DNA of 64,000 nt, from contig NZ_JAINUL010000001.1 of NCBI RefSeq assembly GCF_020639365.1, positions 1,663,344 to 1,727,343 of the forward strand, given 5' to 3'. Shown piece after piece: positions 1 to 8,966 of the stretch (position 1 is the stretch's first letter; each line of letters begins with the position of its first letter). The DNA is from Streptomyces flavotricini (GTDB taxonomy: Bacteria; Actinomycetota; Actinomycetes; Streptomycetales; Streptomycetaceae). The notes under the pieces were generated by a model. It saw nothing but the letters and a program-made list of their open reading frames with translations, ran no database searches and had not been told where the DNA came from. The position numbers and the translations under genes are program-made.

Positions 1-976
1 CTGCGGGAAGTGTGGTGTTGCCGGTGATGGTGTCGGTGGCCAGGGCCTCGGAGACCTGGCCCAGCAGGGAGTTGACGCTCGCCAGGACTGCGATGGTCGG
101 TGTGTGCCCTAGCTGGGTGGTGAGGTAATCCCGCATGGCGATGACCCCGTGGTGGACACGCGTCTGCCACGGAACGCCGTAGACCGGGGTGTAGGTCCAG
201 GTGTGGACGTTGGCCGGCTCGGCGTGAAGGGTGTTGTTCAGGACGGCGTTGGCGTAGTCGAGGAGTCCGCCGCCGGGGCTGCGGTGGTTGTCCTTGGACA
301 GGTCGAAGGGCGTAGGCGCGAGGTGCGCCACGGCGTCGTCGAGGCGTTGCTCCTCGACGCCGTCCAGGTGGTCGAAGATGCGTTGGTCGGGGTCGGCGAG
401 GCAGATGACGGTGGAGGCGCCGCTGACGGCCTTGATCACGCGCCATTGGTCGGTGTTGGTGTCCTGGAATTCGTCCACGATGACCAGCGGGTAAATGCTG
501 CTGTAGAGGGCACGCAGGGCGGCGCTGCGTTCCAGGAGAGTCGCCGTTGTGTCGGCGAGGAGGTCGAAGACGTAGCGGCCCTCCTCGGTCGCGAGGCGTC
601 GGCGCTCGCTCTTCCAGTCGCCGTCGAAGTCCGCCTGGATCTGCCGTTCACGATCGGGCGTGATGAACGAAGACGGCCGACCGGTGAGCAGCCGTCCGTG
701 GCTGCGTACGACGTCAAGGAAGAAGGCGTGAAAGGTGCGTACTTCCAGGCGCTGGCGGCTGGCCCGGTCCAGCACTCCGGACATCCGGTCCGTGATCTGG
801 CGTACGGCGGCGCGCGAGAAGCTCAGGAAGAGGACGCGCTGTTCGGGTTCGAGGGCGGCTAGTCTCGCCTGGGCCTTGAGCAGAGCGATGGTGGTCTTGC
901 CGCAGCCGGGGCCGCCGACGATTAGAAGGTGGCCGGAAGCATCGAGGATCTCTTGCCTGACCGGGTCAATTTCCAT
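1..976 (-). CDS. gajB: UvrD/PcrA-type helicase, Gabija GajB-like (partial, C-terminus outside window)
   Basis: Superfamily 1 helicase reading off the left edge; 325 codons are present. Visible motifs are Walker A GGPGCGKTT (residues 21-29), Walker B/motif II VIVDEFQDT (about 165-173), motif III ADPDQRIF (about 194-201) and a motif IV-like DNHRSPGG. The ATG overlaps the 3' end of the upstream nuclease gene by 11 bp, so the two are translationally coupled. An OLD-family nuclease followed by a UvrD helicase is the Gabija arrangement, in which GajB is thought to act on DNA ends or nucleotides downstream of GajA. The family and pairing are clear; the Gabija label is inferred from them. Confidence 0.88.
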   Translation of the reverse strand, partial: MEIDPVRQEILDASGHLLIVGGPGCGKTTIALLKAQARLAALEPEQRVLFLSFSRAAVRQITDRMSGVLDRASRQRLEVRTFHAFFLDVVRSHGRLLTGRPSSFITPDRERQIQADFDGDWKSERRRLATEEGRYVFDLLADTTATLLERSAALRALYSSIYPLVIVDEFQDTNTDQWRVIKAVSGASTVICLADPDQRIFDHLDGVEEQRLDDAVAHLAPTPFDLSKDNHRSPGGGLLDYANAVLNNTLHAEPANVHTWTYTPVYGVPWQTRVHHGVIAMRDYLTTQLGHTPTIAVLASVNSLLGQVSEALATDTITGNTTLPA

Positions 977-2804
977 CGGTCTCGTCCGAGTGGGCGGTGT
1001 CGTCGGTCTCTCCGCCGCTCGCAGAGGTCCCCAGGTCGCGGTCGATTTGGAGAAGGAGATCGGCTAGCACGGCGGGTAGCTGACTTCGGCCCGTGCACTC
1101 GGCGATGAGCAGCGCGGCATAGCCGTCACCCTTGCGGGCCCGCAACACCTCGTGGGTGAGGGTGTTTACCGCCGTGTCCGTGGCGGACGGGTCGGGTCGG
1201 GCGCATCCGGAGGGGTAGTCCGTGCGCTGGGCCACGGTGGCGAGGAAGCGACGCTGGGCATCGACCGGTACTTCGGCGACCAGCAGCTTCTCGACGCTCT
1301 TGTAGTTCAGCACCGTGTAGTGCGTGAAGTCGGCAGTCTTGGCTGCGACCTTGGCGTCAAGCGGCTTGTCGGGCTGGTCGTGGATCCCGTAGACCGGCTT
1401 GCCCAGCCCTTTGAAGACGGGGGCGAACAAGGGCACGGAGACGTCGTTCTGAGCGTCGAAGATCGTGACACCGGCCAGGTCGAGTGGGACGTAGCCCACG
1501 ACGGAGGGATCAGCCTCCAGCACATCCGATACGGCTGGGAACAGGGCCGCTTCCGCAGCACCCTCCACCACCAGTACGGCACGCCCCAGGACGGCCTCAG
1601 CGAACTGCCGGCGGTTGTCCCGGTACCTCTTCAGCTTGAAGTCACCAGGCAGGACGACACGGTTGCTGCTGAGCGTGCCCTTTGAGTCGCGGCTGATCAC
1701 GACAATGCCGGAGGGCTCGAACTTCTCGATCACGTACGGCGAATGGGAAGTGACGATCACCTGGCCCATGCGTTTGACCACGAAGTCGATGAGACGGCGC
1801 TGCGCGTGCGGAGGGAGCGCGATCTCCGGCTCCTCCATCGCGAAGATCACCGATTTGTCGCCCTTGAGTTCAGCGATGTAGGTGAGGAGGGCGAACACCA
1901 GCAGGTTCAGCGACCCGGTGCTCAGCCGGTTGAACGGCACGGCGTGCGGCCCAGGTTGGGTAGCGATGAACAGGCGCAATACCTCACGCAAGTGTTCGCG
2001 CGTGAGTTCAGACGCCTGCAGATCGACCGGATCCGCTGTGTCGCCGAGGCTGACAAAGCGGTCGACGCGATCGCGGATCTCCGTACGGATCTTTCCGAAT
2101 CCTGATTCGGCCGCGGCCACGGCGACCTGCTCCAGGTCACGCAGCGCCTTCTCCCACAGCGGACCCGCCAGCTCGGCTTCCAGCCGCACGATCGTGTCCA
2201 GCAGCGAACCACGCTGAAAGGTGAGCGCCCTGTTGCCCGTACGGTTCGGCCGCAGGTAGAGGAATCCACAGTGCCGCTTGTCCTCCCGGGTGAATGATTT
2301 CAGTCCCGCGCCGAGCCCACTCTCCTCCCCGTCTAGGCCGTCCGGGACGCTCTCGGGATGCGCGAAGAACGTACCCCCGATGAAGTCGTCCTCCTGAGGG
2401 TCGTAGCGGCCGAGGAAGACCACCGGCAGGCACCATTCGCCGGTCTCGGCGTCTTCGACAGCGTCCGGAACCATGTCGAGGAAGTCACTCGTCTGCGCCG
2501 ACCAGCGGCGCAGATGACTTCCGAATCGGCGCTCGGCAGCGTCGGACAGGTTGGTGAGGACCACCTCGATCCTCACTTCGGGTAGCTTGCCCTCCCGTTC
2601 CTGGTAGCACCCGCCGTAGAAGTCGTATTCGTCGACCACCGGTCGTCGGAACATGCGCTCGGGCCCCAGCACGAGCTCCAGCCCCTCGCACACAGTCGAC
2701 TTGCCGACGCTGTTCGAGCCGACCAACAAGGAGTGGCCGTCCAGGAGAATCGTCCCGCTCTTCACCCCACGGAAGTTCTCCAGAACCACCCGTCGTACCT
2801 GCAC
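966..2804 (-). CDS. gajA: OLD-family ATP-dependent endonuclease, Gabija GajA-like
   Basis: 612 aa. The N-terminal ABC-type ATPase half shows Walker A GSNSVGKST (29-37), signature LSTGS (294-298), Walker B/D-loop EEPEIALP (324-331) and switch histidine TSHSPYVIE (352-360). The C-terminal TOPRIM half has the first acidic motif VVEG (412-415) and an HDQPD motif (475-479) in place of the usual DxD. In known GajA proteins the ATPase represses TOPRIM nicking until nucleotide pools fall during phage infection. Length is close to characterised GajA (about 580 aa). First gene of a two-gene operon with the UvrD helicase. Start ATG at 2804; no recognised promoter. Confidence 0.9.
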   Translation of the reverse strand: MQVRRVVLENFRGVKSGTILLDGHSLLVGSNSVGKSTVCEGLELVLGPERMFRRPVVDEYDFYGGCYQEREGKLPEVRIEVVLTNLSDAAERRFGSHLRRWSAQTSDFLDMVPDAVEDAETGEWCLPVVFLGRYDPQEDDFIGGTFFAHPESVPDGLDGEESGLGAGLKSFTREDKRHCGFLYLRPNRTGNRALTFQRGSLLDTIVRLEAELAGPLWEKALRDLEQVAVAAAESGFGKIRTEIRDRVDRFVSLGDTADPVDLQASELTREHLREVLRLFIATQPGPHAVPFNRLSTGSLNLLVFALLTYIAELKGDKSVIFAMEEPEIALPPHAQRRLIDFVVKRMGQVIVTSHSPYVIEKFEPSGIVVISRDSKGTLSSNRVVLPGDFKLKRYRDNRRQFAEAVLGRAVLVVEGAAEAALFPAVSDVLEADPSVVGYVPLDLAGVTIFDAQNDVSVPLFAPVFKGLGKPVYGIHDQPDKPLDAKVAAKTADFTHYTVLNYKSVEKLLVAEVPVDAQRRFLATVAQRTDYPSGCARPDPSATDTAVNTLTHEVLRARKGDGYAALLIAECTGRSQLPAVLADLLLQIDRDLGTSASGGETDDTAHSDETDGN

Positions 2805-3296
2805 GCCCGCCCCCCATCTTCGAGGGAGCAGGACACAGTCGACTCGTCGCCGCTGGCGCTTCCTCGCGCGAAAGCCGTCGCCACGAGGACAGATCGGAGC
2901 ATCCCCTGACGCAAACCGGAGCCGATTCTACGACAAGCGGGATCTTCAGACCGCTCCTAGACGCGAATGACGGCGGCGGCGCCATACGGAGGAGCCATCA
3001 CCCCGCAACCCGTGTGCTGCCCCTGCGGGTGGGGGTGGCCAATCCGCGACAGCAGAGGGCGGGTGCGGGCTGTAGGGGCTACCTGGCCAGTCGGATTCCC
3101 AAGCATGCAGCAGGAGCGTGCGAGCTTCCTCGTACGACTGGGTTCGCTGTCAAACGACTCGATTGGATGACAAAGGACAACTGGAGCCCCCCGAGGCCCC
3201 TGCCCGGTGCAGGCAAGGCAACAGGCCCCAGGAACCTGCGCGGTTCCTGGGGCCTGGCCTGGGGGTTGTTCACTTATGCGGGTGTCAGGTGCGGGA
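2805..3296. other. Intergenic region between Gabija pair and the mobile element
   Basis: About 490 bp with no convincing gene on either strand. It holds the 5' flank of the nuclease operon at its left end and a strong hairpin near the right end (3222-3256). It is the most likely place for the left junction of the element, but no direct repeat or att core was identified. Confidence 0.5.
3222..3256 (-). terminator. Strong hairpin, probable intrinsic terminator
   Basis: Perfect 15-bp stem (left arm 3222-3236, right arm 3242-3256, core CCCCAGGAACC) with a 5-nt loop. It lies about 40 bp after the stop of the LAXTG surface-protein gene, the last gene of the minus-strand operon. A clear U-run is lacking, which is common for Streptomyces terminators. 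Confidence 0.7.
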
Positions 3297-4292
3297 TCAG
3301 CCGTTCGGCTGGCTGTCCTGGTTGGCTTCTCGACGGCGGCGCAGAGCGAGCAGCGCGCCGCCGCCCGCGCTGATCAGCAGTCCGGCGCCGGCAAGTAGCC
3401 AGGAAGTGGAGTCTGCGCCGGTCTGGGCAAGGGATCCCTTCGGGGCGGGAGAAGCGGTGCTCGACGCGGTCTCGGTCGGCCGCGGAGCAGCCGAGGACGG
3501 CGGAGTCGCGGACGGGGTGGGCGTGCCGGTCGTGTCGGGGGTGGTCGGGGTCGGGCTCCCTGACGGTGTGGCCGGTGTTGTGGGTGTCGGGGTGGTGGGC
3601 GGGTTGGTCGGCTGGTCCTTCTTGGTGTTGGTGAAGGCGGCGGTGGTCTTCTCGCCGGGCTTGGCGGTGATTTTCACGGGGGTGGAGTTGAGCTGGTAGC
3701 CGTCGGGGGCCTTGGTCTCGGTGGCGGTGTAGGGGGTGCCGGTGCGGGCGGAGACGTCGAGCTTGGCGGTGGCGGTGCCGTCCTTGCCGGTGGTGAGCGT
3801 GAGCGGCTTGCCGTCGCCGGCCTGTGGGGTGATGTTGATGACGGCGCCGGCGAGCGGCTTGCCGGTGTCCTTGTCCGTTTTGGTCACCGTGACTTCGGCG
3901 GGCTTGAATGGGTCGACGACGGTGAGCTTGGCACTCTGGCCGGGGGTGACGACGATGTCCTGGTCCGGGGCGAGGTCGTGGATCGGGCTGCCGGAGTTGG
4001 TTTCCTTGAGACGCCACACGCCTGGGGTGACGCCCTCGAAGCGCAGGATGCCGTCCTTGCCGGTCCTACCGGTGAGGGCCTTGGTGCCGTTGAGGGTGTC
4101 GAGCAGGGAGAACTCCGCTCCGGCCAGGAGGTCGCCGCCGGGGTCCTTCTTCGTGATCTCGATGTGGCCGGGCTGCGGTTCGGGGGCTTCGGCCCAGGCA
4201 CACGGCGCCCAGGTCAGCGTCGTGGTGGCGAGGGTGGCTGCGGCGGCGACGGCTGCCGGTGCGGTGCGGCGGGAATTGGTGCGGGTACGCAT
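3297..4292 (-). CDS. SpaA-like surface protein with LAXTG sortase signal
   Basis: 331 aa secreted, probably cell-wall-anchored protein. A signal peptide with RTRTNSRR and a hydrophobic stretch ends near residue 34 (AWAEA). Two SpaA/prealbumin-like Ig folds follow, each with the ITKKD...G or VTKTDKDTGKPLAGA start typical of pilin and adhesin repeats (about 44-120 and 125-225). Next comes a Pro/Thr-rich wall-spanning linker, then LAQTG (an LAXTG class E sortase motif), a membrane helix and an RRRR tail. Last gene of the minus-strand operon. Possible roles are mating contact or cell-surface modification of the host. Start ATG has CAGGAG about 12 nt upstream. Confidence 0.88.
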   Translation of the reverse strand: MRTRTNSRRTAPAAVAAAATLATTTLTWAPCAWAEAPEPQPGHIEITKKDPGGDLLAGAEFSLLDTLNGTKALTGRTGKDGILRFEGVTPGVWRLKETNSGSPIHDLAPDQDIVVTPGQSAKLTVVDPFKPAEVTVTKTDKDTGKPLAGAVINITPQAGDGKPLTLTTGKDGTATAKLDVSARTGTPYTATETKAPDGYQLNSTPVKITAKPGEKTTAAFTNTKKDQPTNPPTTPTPTTPATPSGSPTPTTPDTTGTPTPSATPPSSAAPRPTETASSTASPAPKGSLAQTGADSTSWLLAGAGLLISAGGGALLALRRRREANQDSQPNG

Positions 4293-4366
4293 GCGGTGGA
4301 ACAGTCTCCTGATGTGGTGGGGTGGGGGTGCACTGCCGGGATCCCTTGGCGGGGCCGGGACGGGCG

Positions 4367-5260
4367 TCAGGGGGTGCGCCCCAGTGCGGCCTGTGCGGGT
4401 GCCGAGGCAGGCAGAGCGGGCCGGGCGGTGGGCGCGGTGGTCAGGACCGGCTGTGCCTGGGAAGCGCGGTAGCGGTGGGCTGCTGCCTTGACCAGGGCAT
4501 GCTGGTCTTCCAGGCTCACGGCGTCGATGCAGGCCAGTGCTGCGGCGGTGCCGGGTCCGTACGGGCGGCCGGCGGTCTGGGTGATGTGGGCGACGGCCTC
4601 GGCCTCGGCCAGGAGGCCGTACTCGGTCGGCAAGCCGAGGGTGTCGCGGACGCCTTCGCGGGCGTAGCGAAGGTTCTGCGAGACGGGGATGCCGTCGAGG
4701 GTGCCGTACTCGGCGAAGTCGAAGACGAGCAGGGTCGCCTGGTGGAGCAGGTCGAGGAAGTCGGTGTCGGCAGCCCAGAAGCCGGCCGGGTGTTGCAGCC
4801 CGGGCGCGTCGAGGGTCTGTGCCTTACTCGCCCGCTCGCGCTGGTGTCCGGTAGAGGGTGCGGTCGGTGGGTGGGTCCACATGGCGGTGAAGTCGGTGAC
4901 GGCCTGCCGCAGTCCGGTGAGGTCGGCGCCCCGCCAGGGCGCCGGGCCGGAAGACTGCCAGTCGCGGATGCGGGCGTAGCCGTCGTGGCCCGGGGACTTG
5001 CCGCGTGCGGCTTCTCGGTGGGTGAAGGTGTGGTGGTCGGCGAAGGCGAGGGTCTCCACGTGGAGGGCGCCGCGTTCGGGGTGGATCACGTTCAGGCGCA
5101 GTCCGTCGTACTCCCCGTGGCGGATCGTCGGGGCGAAGTCGATGCGCAGCCGCAGTGCCGAGCCGTCGGCGAGGGCGGCGTAGTAGCGGTCACCGATAAC
5201 GGTGCTGGTGGCAAATGGCAGGTTGAGTTCGGCGAAGAACTCCTTGGCGTGCAAGGGCAC
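4367..5260 (-). CDS. Hypothetical protein (297 aa)
   Basis: Family not recognised. The GTG start has GGAG five nt upstream. The N-terminus (KEFFAELNLPFATSTVIGDRYYAAL) and the stretch LRLNVIHPERGALHVETLAF look like a folded alpha/beta domain. The C-terminal third is Ala/Pro-rich and disordered, as in many proteins of this element. No signal peptide or membrane segment. It lies 20 bp after the DUF317 gene in the same operon, so it is probably co-expressed with it. Confidence 0.6.
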   Translation of the reverse strand: MPLHAKEFFAELNLPFATSTVIGDRYYAALADGSALRLRIDFAPTIRHGEYDGLRLNVIHPERGALHVETLAFADHHTFTHREAARGKSPGHDGYARIRDWQSSGPAPWRGADLTGLRQAVTDFTAMWTHPPTAPSTGHQRERASKAQTLDAPGLQHPAGFWAADTDFLDLLHQATLLVFDFAEYGTLDGIPVSQNLRYAREGVRDTLGLPTEYGLLAEAEAVAHITQTAGRPYGPGTAAALACIDAVSLEDQHALVKAAAHRYRASQAQPVLTTAPTARPALPASAPAQAALGRTP

Positions 5261-5281
5261 GTGGGCTCCGGGGTGCGGGGG

Positions 5282-6127
5282 TCAGCGGCGGGCGGCGGCT
5301 GGGCGAGTGCTGGTGCTGGTGCTCCAGCGGGGGACGCTGGTCGTGGTGAGGGCCGGCCGTGGCCTTGTCCCGGTGCGGCGGTGTACGTCCAGCGGGGTCG
5401 GTGCCGGCGGCGGGGGCGGGACGACCGGGGTGAGCTGGACGTGCGGGCGCAGCAGTGAGCTGAGGAAGCTGTCCCATCGGGCGACCGGAGCCGGGTCGGC
5501 GAGCGCGGTGGTGACCGCGGCGACCAGTGTTACGGGGGTGCCGGTGGAGGCGGTGGCGTACCAGCGGGGGCCCTTGAGACCGCCTTCCATGTACCAGCGG
5601 GCCTGCAGCGTGGTGAGTTCGCGTTGCGGGTCGAGTGGGCCGGTTGCGTACTCCAGGCCGGCCATGCCGTCGGGGGCCCGCAGGGCCAGTGCGGAGCCGT
5701 AGCCGGTGTACTGGAGCTTCCACCGTTCGTCCAGGAGTGGGGCGAGGGCGTCGTACCGGTCCTGGTCGGCGCCGTTGTGAAGGTAGGCGTCGGCGCCGGT
5801 GGTGTACGCGCTGGCGAGCGCGGTGGTGAAGGCGGTGACCAGTTCGGTGGGCGCTGAGTCGTTGAAGCAGACGCCCCAGGCGGGGGCGGCGAACGGGTCC
5901 TTGTAGGCGGTGATCCGCCACATGCCGTCGTCTTCGCCCTCGGGGAGGAAGCCGAGGCGGACCTTGCGGTCCGGGGAGGCGAGGTAGAGGTTGCCGTACT
6001 CGTCGTTGTGGCGGTCGAAGCCGAGGTCGAACAGCGGCTTCAATGCGGGGTCGACGTTCGCGGCGCTGCCGGCGAGGTAGCGGGGGGATACCCACACGTC
6101 GCCGTCGATGTCGGAGGTGTCGGTCAA
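5282..6127 (-). CDS. DUF317 domain protein
   Basis: 281 aa from a TTG start (MTDTSDIDG) with GGAG four nt upstream; the same frame is open further upstream, but that part overlaps the ATP-grasp gene. DUF317 signature features are VSPRYLAGS near the N-terminus, SPDRKVRLGFLPE, then a second half with APDGMAGLEYATGP and WYATASTGTPVTLVAAVTTAL. The last 50 residues are Pro/Arg-rich. DUF317 is common in actinobacterial mobile elements and its function is unknown. Two further copies lie at 38391 and 39237 in the plus-strand operon. Confidence 0.8.
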   Translation of the reverse strand: MTDTSDIDGDVWVSPRYLAGSAANVDPALKPLFDLGFDRHNDEYGNLYLASPDRKVRLGFLPEGEDDGMWRITAYKDPFAAPAWGVCFNDSAPTELVTAFTTALASAYTTGADAYLHNGADQDRYDALAPLLDERWKLQYTGYGSALALRAPDGMAGLEYATGPLDPQRELTTLQARWYMEGGLKGPRWYATASTGTPVTLVAAVTTALADPAPVARWDSFLSSLLRPHVQLTPVVPPPPPAPTPLDVHRRTGTRPRPALTTTSVPRWSTSTSTRPAAARR

Positions 6128-6147
6128 GGGGCTCCAGGTCTCGGGGT

Positions 6148-7404
6148 TCAGGCGGCGGGTGCGACAGTGATCGTGATGTGGCCGGTGACCGTGTCGAGGC
6201 ACTCGCGGGCCTGGCCGGCGTCGGCCGCGGTGACGACGACAAGGCCGACGCGGGCGACGTCGACATCGCCCTCGGGCGGCAGAGTGACGCGGTCGCCGGG
6301 CTCGAGGATCCAGCTGGTCTGGTGCAGCCAGTCTGCTCCGGCCAGGGCAGGGTCGATGCCCCGGGCGGTGACGGTGCCGGAGGTGTCGGGGTAGAGCAGG
6401 GCGATGGCCGCGGCCTGGTGCCGGGTCGGGGTGAGGTCGGGGCGGCGGCCGAAGGCGAGGTCGGCGGCGGCCCGGGGCAGGTCGATGCCGGTGGCGAGCA
6501 GGACGAGCTTGCCGATCAGGTCGCCGCCGATGCGGGCGTTGACCTCGACGATGCGCGGTCCGCTCGCCGTGAGCCGCATCTCCACGTGCTGGATGCCGGA
6601 GGTGATGCCCAGGGCGGCGACGGCGGCCTGGGCGATGGGGCCGACGTGCGGCAGGAGCAGGTCTGCGGCGTCCACGCTGTGGCCGGTCTCCTCGAAGTAC
6701 GGGGCGAAACCCAGTTGCTTGCGGGTGATGGCGACCGGGGTGGTGATGCCCTGGTGGGTGACGCACTCGACGGAAATCTCCTCGCCGTCGAGGTACTCCT
6801 CCACCAGCACCACCGTGGACTCCCCGCCGTGCAGCTGGGCGCCGGTGGTGGCGAAGGCGAAGGCGTCCGGGAGCTGCTGCGGGGTATCGACGCGGATGAC
6901 GCCGACGCTGCCGGCCTGGCCCGCTGGCTTGACGACGACCGGGTAGCCGATGGCCTGGGCCGCCGCTACGGCTTCCGCAAGGGTCGCGGCCTTCACCGAG
7001 GTGGCGGAGGGCACCTTGTGGCGGTCGAACAGGGCGCGGCTGGTGGCCTTGTCGCGGCAGGCCCGCATCACGCCGGGCCGGTCGCCGGGCAGGCCGAGGT
7101 GGCGGGCGAGGCGGGCGGTGTTGACGAGCAGGGTCTCGTTCCAGGTGAGCACGCCGACGACCGGGTTCCGCGAGGCAAGGGCCTGCCCGGCCGTGAGCAG
7201 GGCGTCGAGGTCGTAGGGGTCGGCCTGTTCGTGGTCGATGACGTGGGGGTGTTCCCAGGTGAGGGGGGTGGGGGTGATGACGACGGTGTCGTAGGCGGCG
7301 GCGACGGAGGCGAGGCAGTAGCCGCGGTACAGCTCGTCGTTGGGGGCGACGACCAGGACGACGGGGCGTCCGGTCGGCTGCCGGAGCGGTCGGGGATCGG
7401 TCAA
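6148..7404 (-). CDS. ATP-grasp ligase (carboxylate-amine ligase type)
   Basis: 418 aa. N-terminal Rossmann-like preATP-grasp half, then the ATP-grasp fold: YPVVVKPAGQAGSVGV (nucleotide-binding loop), VLVEEYLDGEEISVE, and the metal/substrate motif VEVNARIGGDLIG. These match the amino-acid ligase group (BtrJ/L-amino-acid ligase-like) that joins a carboxylate to an amine with ATP. The substrate cannot be read from sequence. The TTG start overlaps the preceding stop (TTGA). An MFS exporter lies one small gene upstream, suggesting that a small peptide-like product is made and exported. Confidence 0.85.
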   Translation of the reverse strand: MTDPRPLRQPTGRPVVLVVAPNDELYRGYCLASVAAAYDTVVITPTPLTWEHPHVIDHEQADPYDLDALLTAGQALASRNPVVGVLTWNETLLVNTARLARHLGLPGDRPGVMRACRDKATSRALFDRHKVPSATSVKAATLAEAVAAAQAIGYPVVVKPAGQAGSVGVIRVDTPQQLPDAFAFATTGAQLHGGESTVVLVEEYLDGEEISVECVTHQGITTPVAITRKQLGFAPYFEETGHSVDAADLLLPHVGPIAQAAVAALGITSGIQHVEMRLTASGPRIVEVNARIGGDLIGKLVLLATGIDLPRAAADLAFGRRPDLTPTRHQAAAIALLYPDTSGTVTARGIDPALAGADWLHQTSWILEPGDRVTLPPEGDVDVARVGLVVVTAADAGQARECLDTVTGHITITVAPAA

Positions 7405-7625
7405 GACGGGTCCTTGTCTGCGGGGGCGGGGTGGTGGGCGGCTGCGAGGAGGCTTCGCATGTCGGTGGCGAGGCCGTCGGGTGCGTGCAGCAGGCGGGCC
7501 AGTGCGGCGGCCTGGTCGGAAGGCAGGCTGTGGAGGCGGGTGGTCAGGGTGCGGAGCAGTGCGGCGGCGCAGGCGGCCTGGTCGGCGGTGTAGGCCGAGA
7601 CGGGTGCTAGTTGGTCGTTGGGCAT
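7401..7625 (-). CDS. Small hypothetical protein (74 aa)
   Basis: Small helical protein between the MFS and ATP-grasp genes, overlapping the latter by 4 bp. Start ATG at 7625 has a GGAA-type SD. It carries AALARLLHAPDGLATDMRSLL, resembling the helical module (DG-x-L-x-x-L) shared by many cargo proteins further right in this window. Function unknown; probably made with the ligase. Confidence 0.55.
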   Translation of the reverse strand: MPNDQLAPVSAYTADQAACAAALLRTLTTRLHSLPSDQAAALARLLHAPDGLATDMRSLLAAAHHPAPADKDPS

Positions 7626-7642
7626 GGGCAGTTCCACGGGGG

Positions 7643-8899
7643 TCAGGTGGCGGCCGGGTGGCGGTCGCGCATGGCGGGTTCGCGGCGCAGGCGCCAGAAG
7701 GCTGCGGTAAGTCCGATGGCCTGGAGGGCGGCGCAGGCGGTGAGGACGTGGCCGAGGAGGGCCGACGGGGTGAGGGCGACGAGGATGCCGGCGAGGGGGA
7801 ACGGCAGGAGCATGACGAGGATGGTGACGCCGAGGGTGGCGCCGAAGACCTGTTCGGGGATGAGGTGGGAGCGCAGGGTGCGCAGTACGACGGTCATGCC
7901 GCCCTCGCCGGCCATCAGCACGGCGGTGAGGACCAGGAACTGGGTGTAGGTCCCGACTTGGGAGACGGCGAGCCCTGCCGCGGCGGCGACGAGGGCGCTG
8001 GCTGCTCCGGTGGGCCACAGGCCGACGCGGTCGATGGCGAAGCGGCAGCAGGCGACCGTGAGGAGGGAGGCCGCTGCGGCTGCGGACCAGATGACGCCGA
8101 CGGCGGCGCTGGAGTACCCGAAGTGCTGAACGACGATGATCGGAGCGGCGGCCTGCAACATGCCCGTGGCCACGTTGGAGACAGTCAGTCCGGCGATCAG
8201 CCAGGCGAGCGCCGGCAGGGAGATGAGGGTCTTCCAGCCGGTGGCCAGTCCGGTCAGGGTGGAGGCGTCCGGGTCCACCTGGCGGGGCTCGCGGTGCCAC
8301 GGGGCGAGGAGCGCACCGAGGAGGGAACAGGCAGCGATGGTGACCAGGGTGCCAGTCACCCCGGCCCAGTGCAGGAGGAATCCTGCGGCGGCGGGTCCTG
8401 CGAGGGTGGCGGTCTGGTCGATGCCCAGCAGGACGGACTGCACCCGGTGCGCCCGCTCGCCCGCGTCCCGGCTGGCGGTGGCCCCGGCGGTCTCGGCGGC
8501 GATGTAGGAGAACTCGGTGACCACGCCGGTGACGGCGGCGAGCGCCATCACCGTGACCGTCGCAGCGGCACCACTGACCTGGGGCAGGAGGAACGCGGCG
8601 GCCAGCACCACCAGGGCGCGCAGTACGGAGGCGATACGGAAGACCCTTTTGGTGCCGTGCCGGTCGACCATCGCCCCGGCCAGGGAGAACGCTGCGAGCC
8701 TGGGTACCCACTCCAGTGCGAACGCCAGGCCGGTCAGGGCCGCCGAGCCGGTGGTGGCCAGCACGATCAGCGGGATGCCGTACGTGGTCATCGCGAACGC
8801 TGCGGCATCCGCGGTGCGGGGGAGGTAGATCCGGCGCAGCAGGGACAGCTGCGGCAGGAGGGCGTGCCGGGGGCCGGCGATCACAAGCTCGGTGGTCAT
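7643..8899 (-). CDS. MFS transporter
   Basis: 418 aa with about 12 hydrophobic segments and the MFS loop 2-3 motif GAMVDRHGTKRVFR. N-terminal half begins LRRIYLPRTADAAAFAMTTYGIPLIVL. Start ATG at 8899 is preferred over an ATG 192 bp upstream because membrane homology begins at once and the longer frame overlaps the neighbouring gene. Likely exports a small molecule, possibly the ATP-grasp product, given the tight operon. Substrate unknown. Confidence 0.85.
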   Translation of the reverse strand: MTTELVIAGPRHALLPQLSLLRRIYLPRTADAAAFAMTTYGIPLIVLATTGSAALTGLAFALEWVPRLAAFSLAGAMVDRHGTKRVFRIASVLRALVVLAAAFLLPQVSGAAATVTVMALAAVTGVVTEFSYIAAETAGATASRDAGERAHRVQSVLLGIDQTATLAGPAAAGFLLHWAGVTGTLVTIAACSLLGALLAPWHREPRQVDPDASTLTGLATGWKTLISLPALAWLIAGLTVSNVATGMLQAAAPIIVVQHFGYSSAAVGVIWSAAAAASLLTVACCRFAIDRVGLWPTGAASALVAAAAGLAVSQVGTYTQFLVLTAVLMAGEGGMTVVLRTLRSHLIPEQVFGATLGVTILVMLLPFPLAGILVALTPSALLGHVLTACAALQAIGLTAAFWRLRREPAMRDRHPAAT

Positions 8900-8966
8900 C
8901 GTCGCTTTCACACAAGAACGGCGCCCGCCGCAGCGAGCTGAACAGAGAGAAGGAGGTGGAGCGAGG

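Noticed and set aside
149..862. Long plus-strand frame of 237 codons opposite the helicase gene
   Set aside because: Shadow of the minus-strand UvrD helicase, which has all conserved motifs. High GC creates such frames throughout the window.
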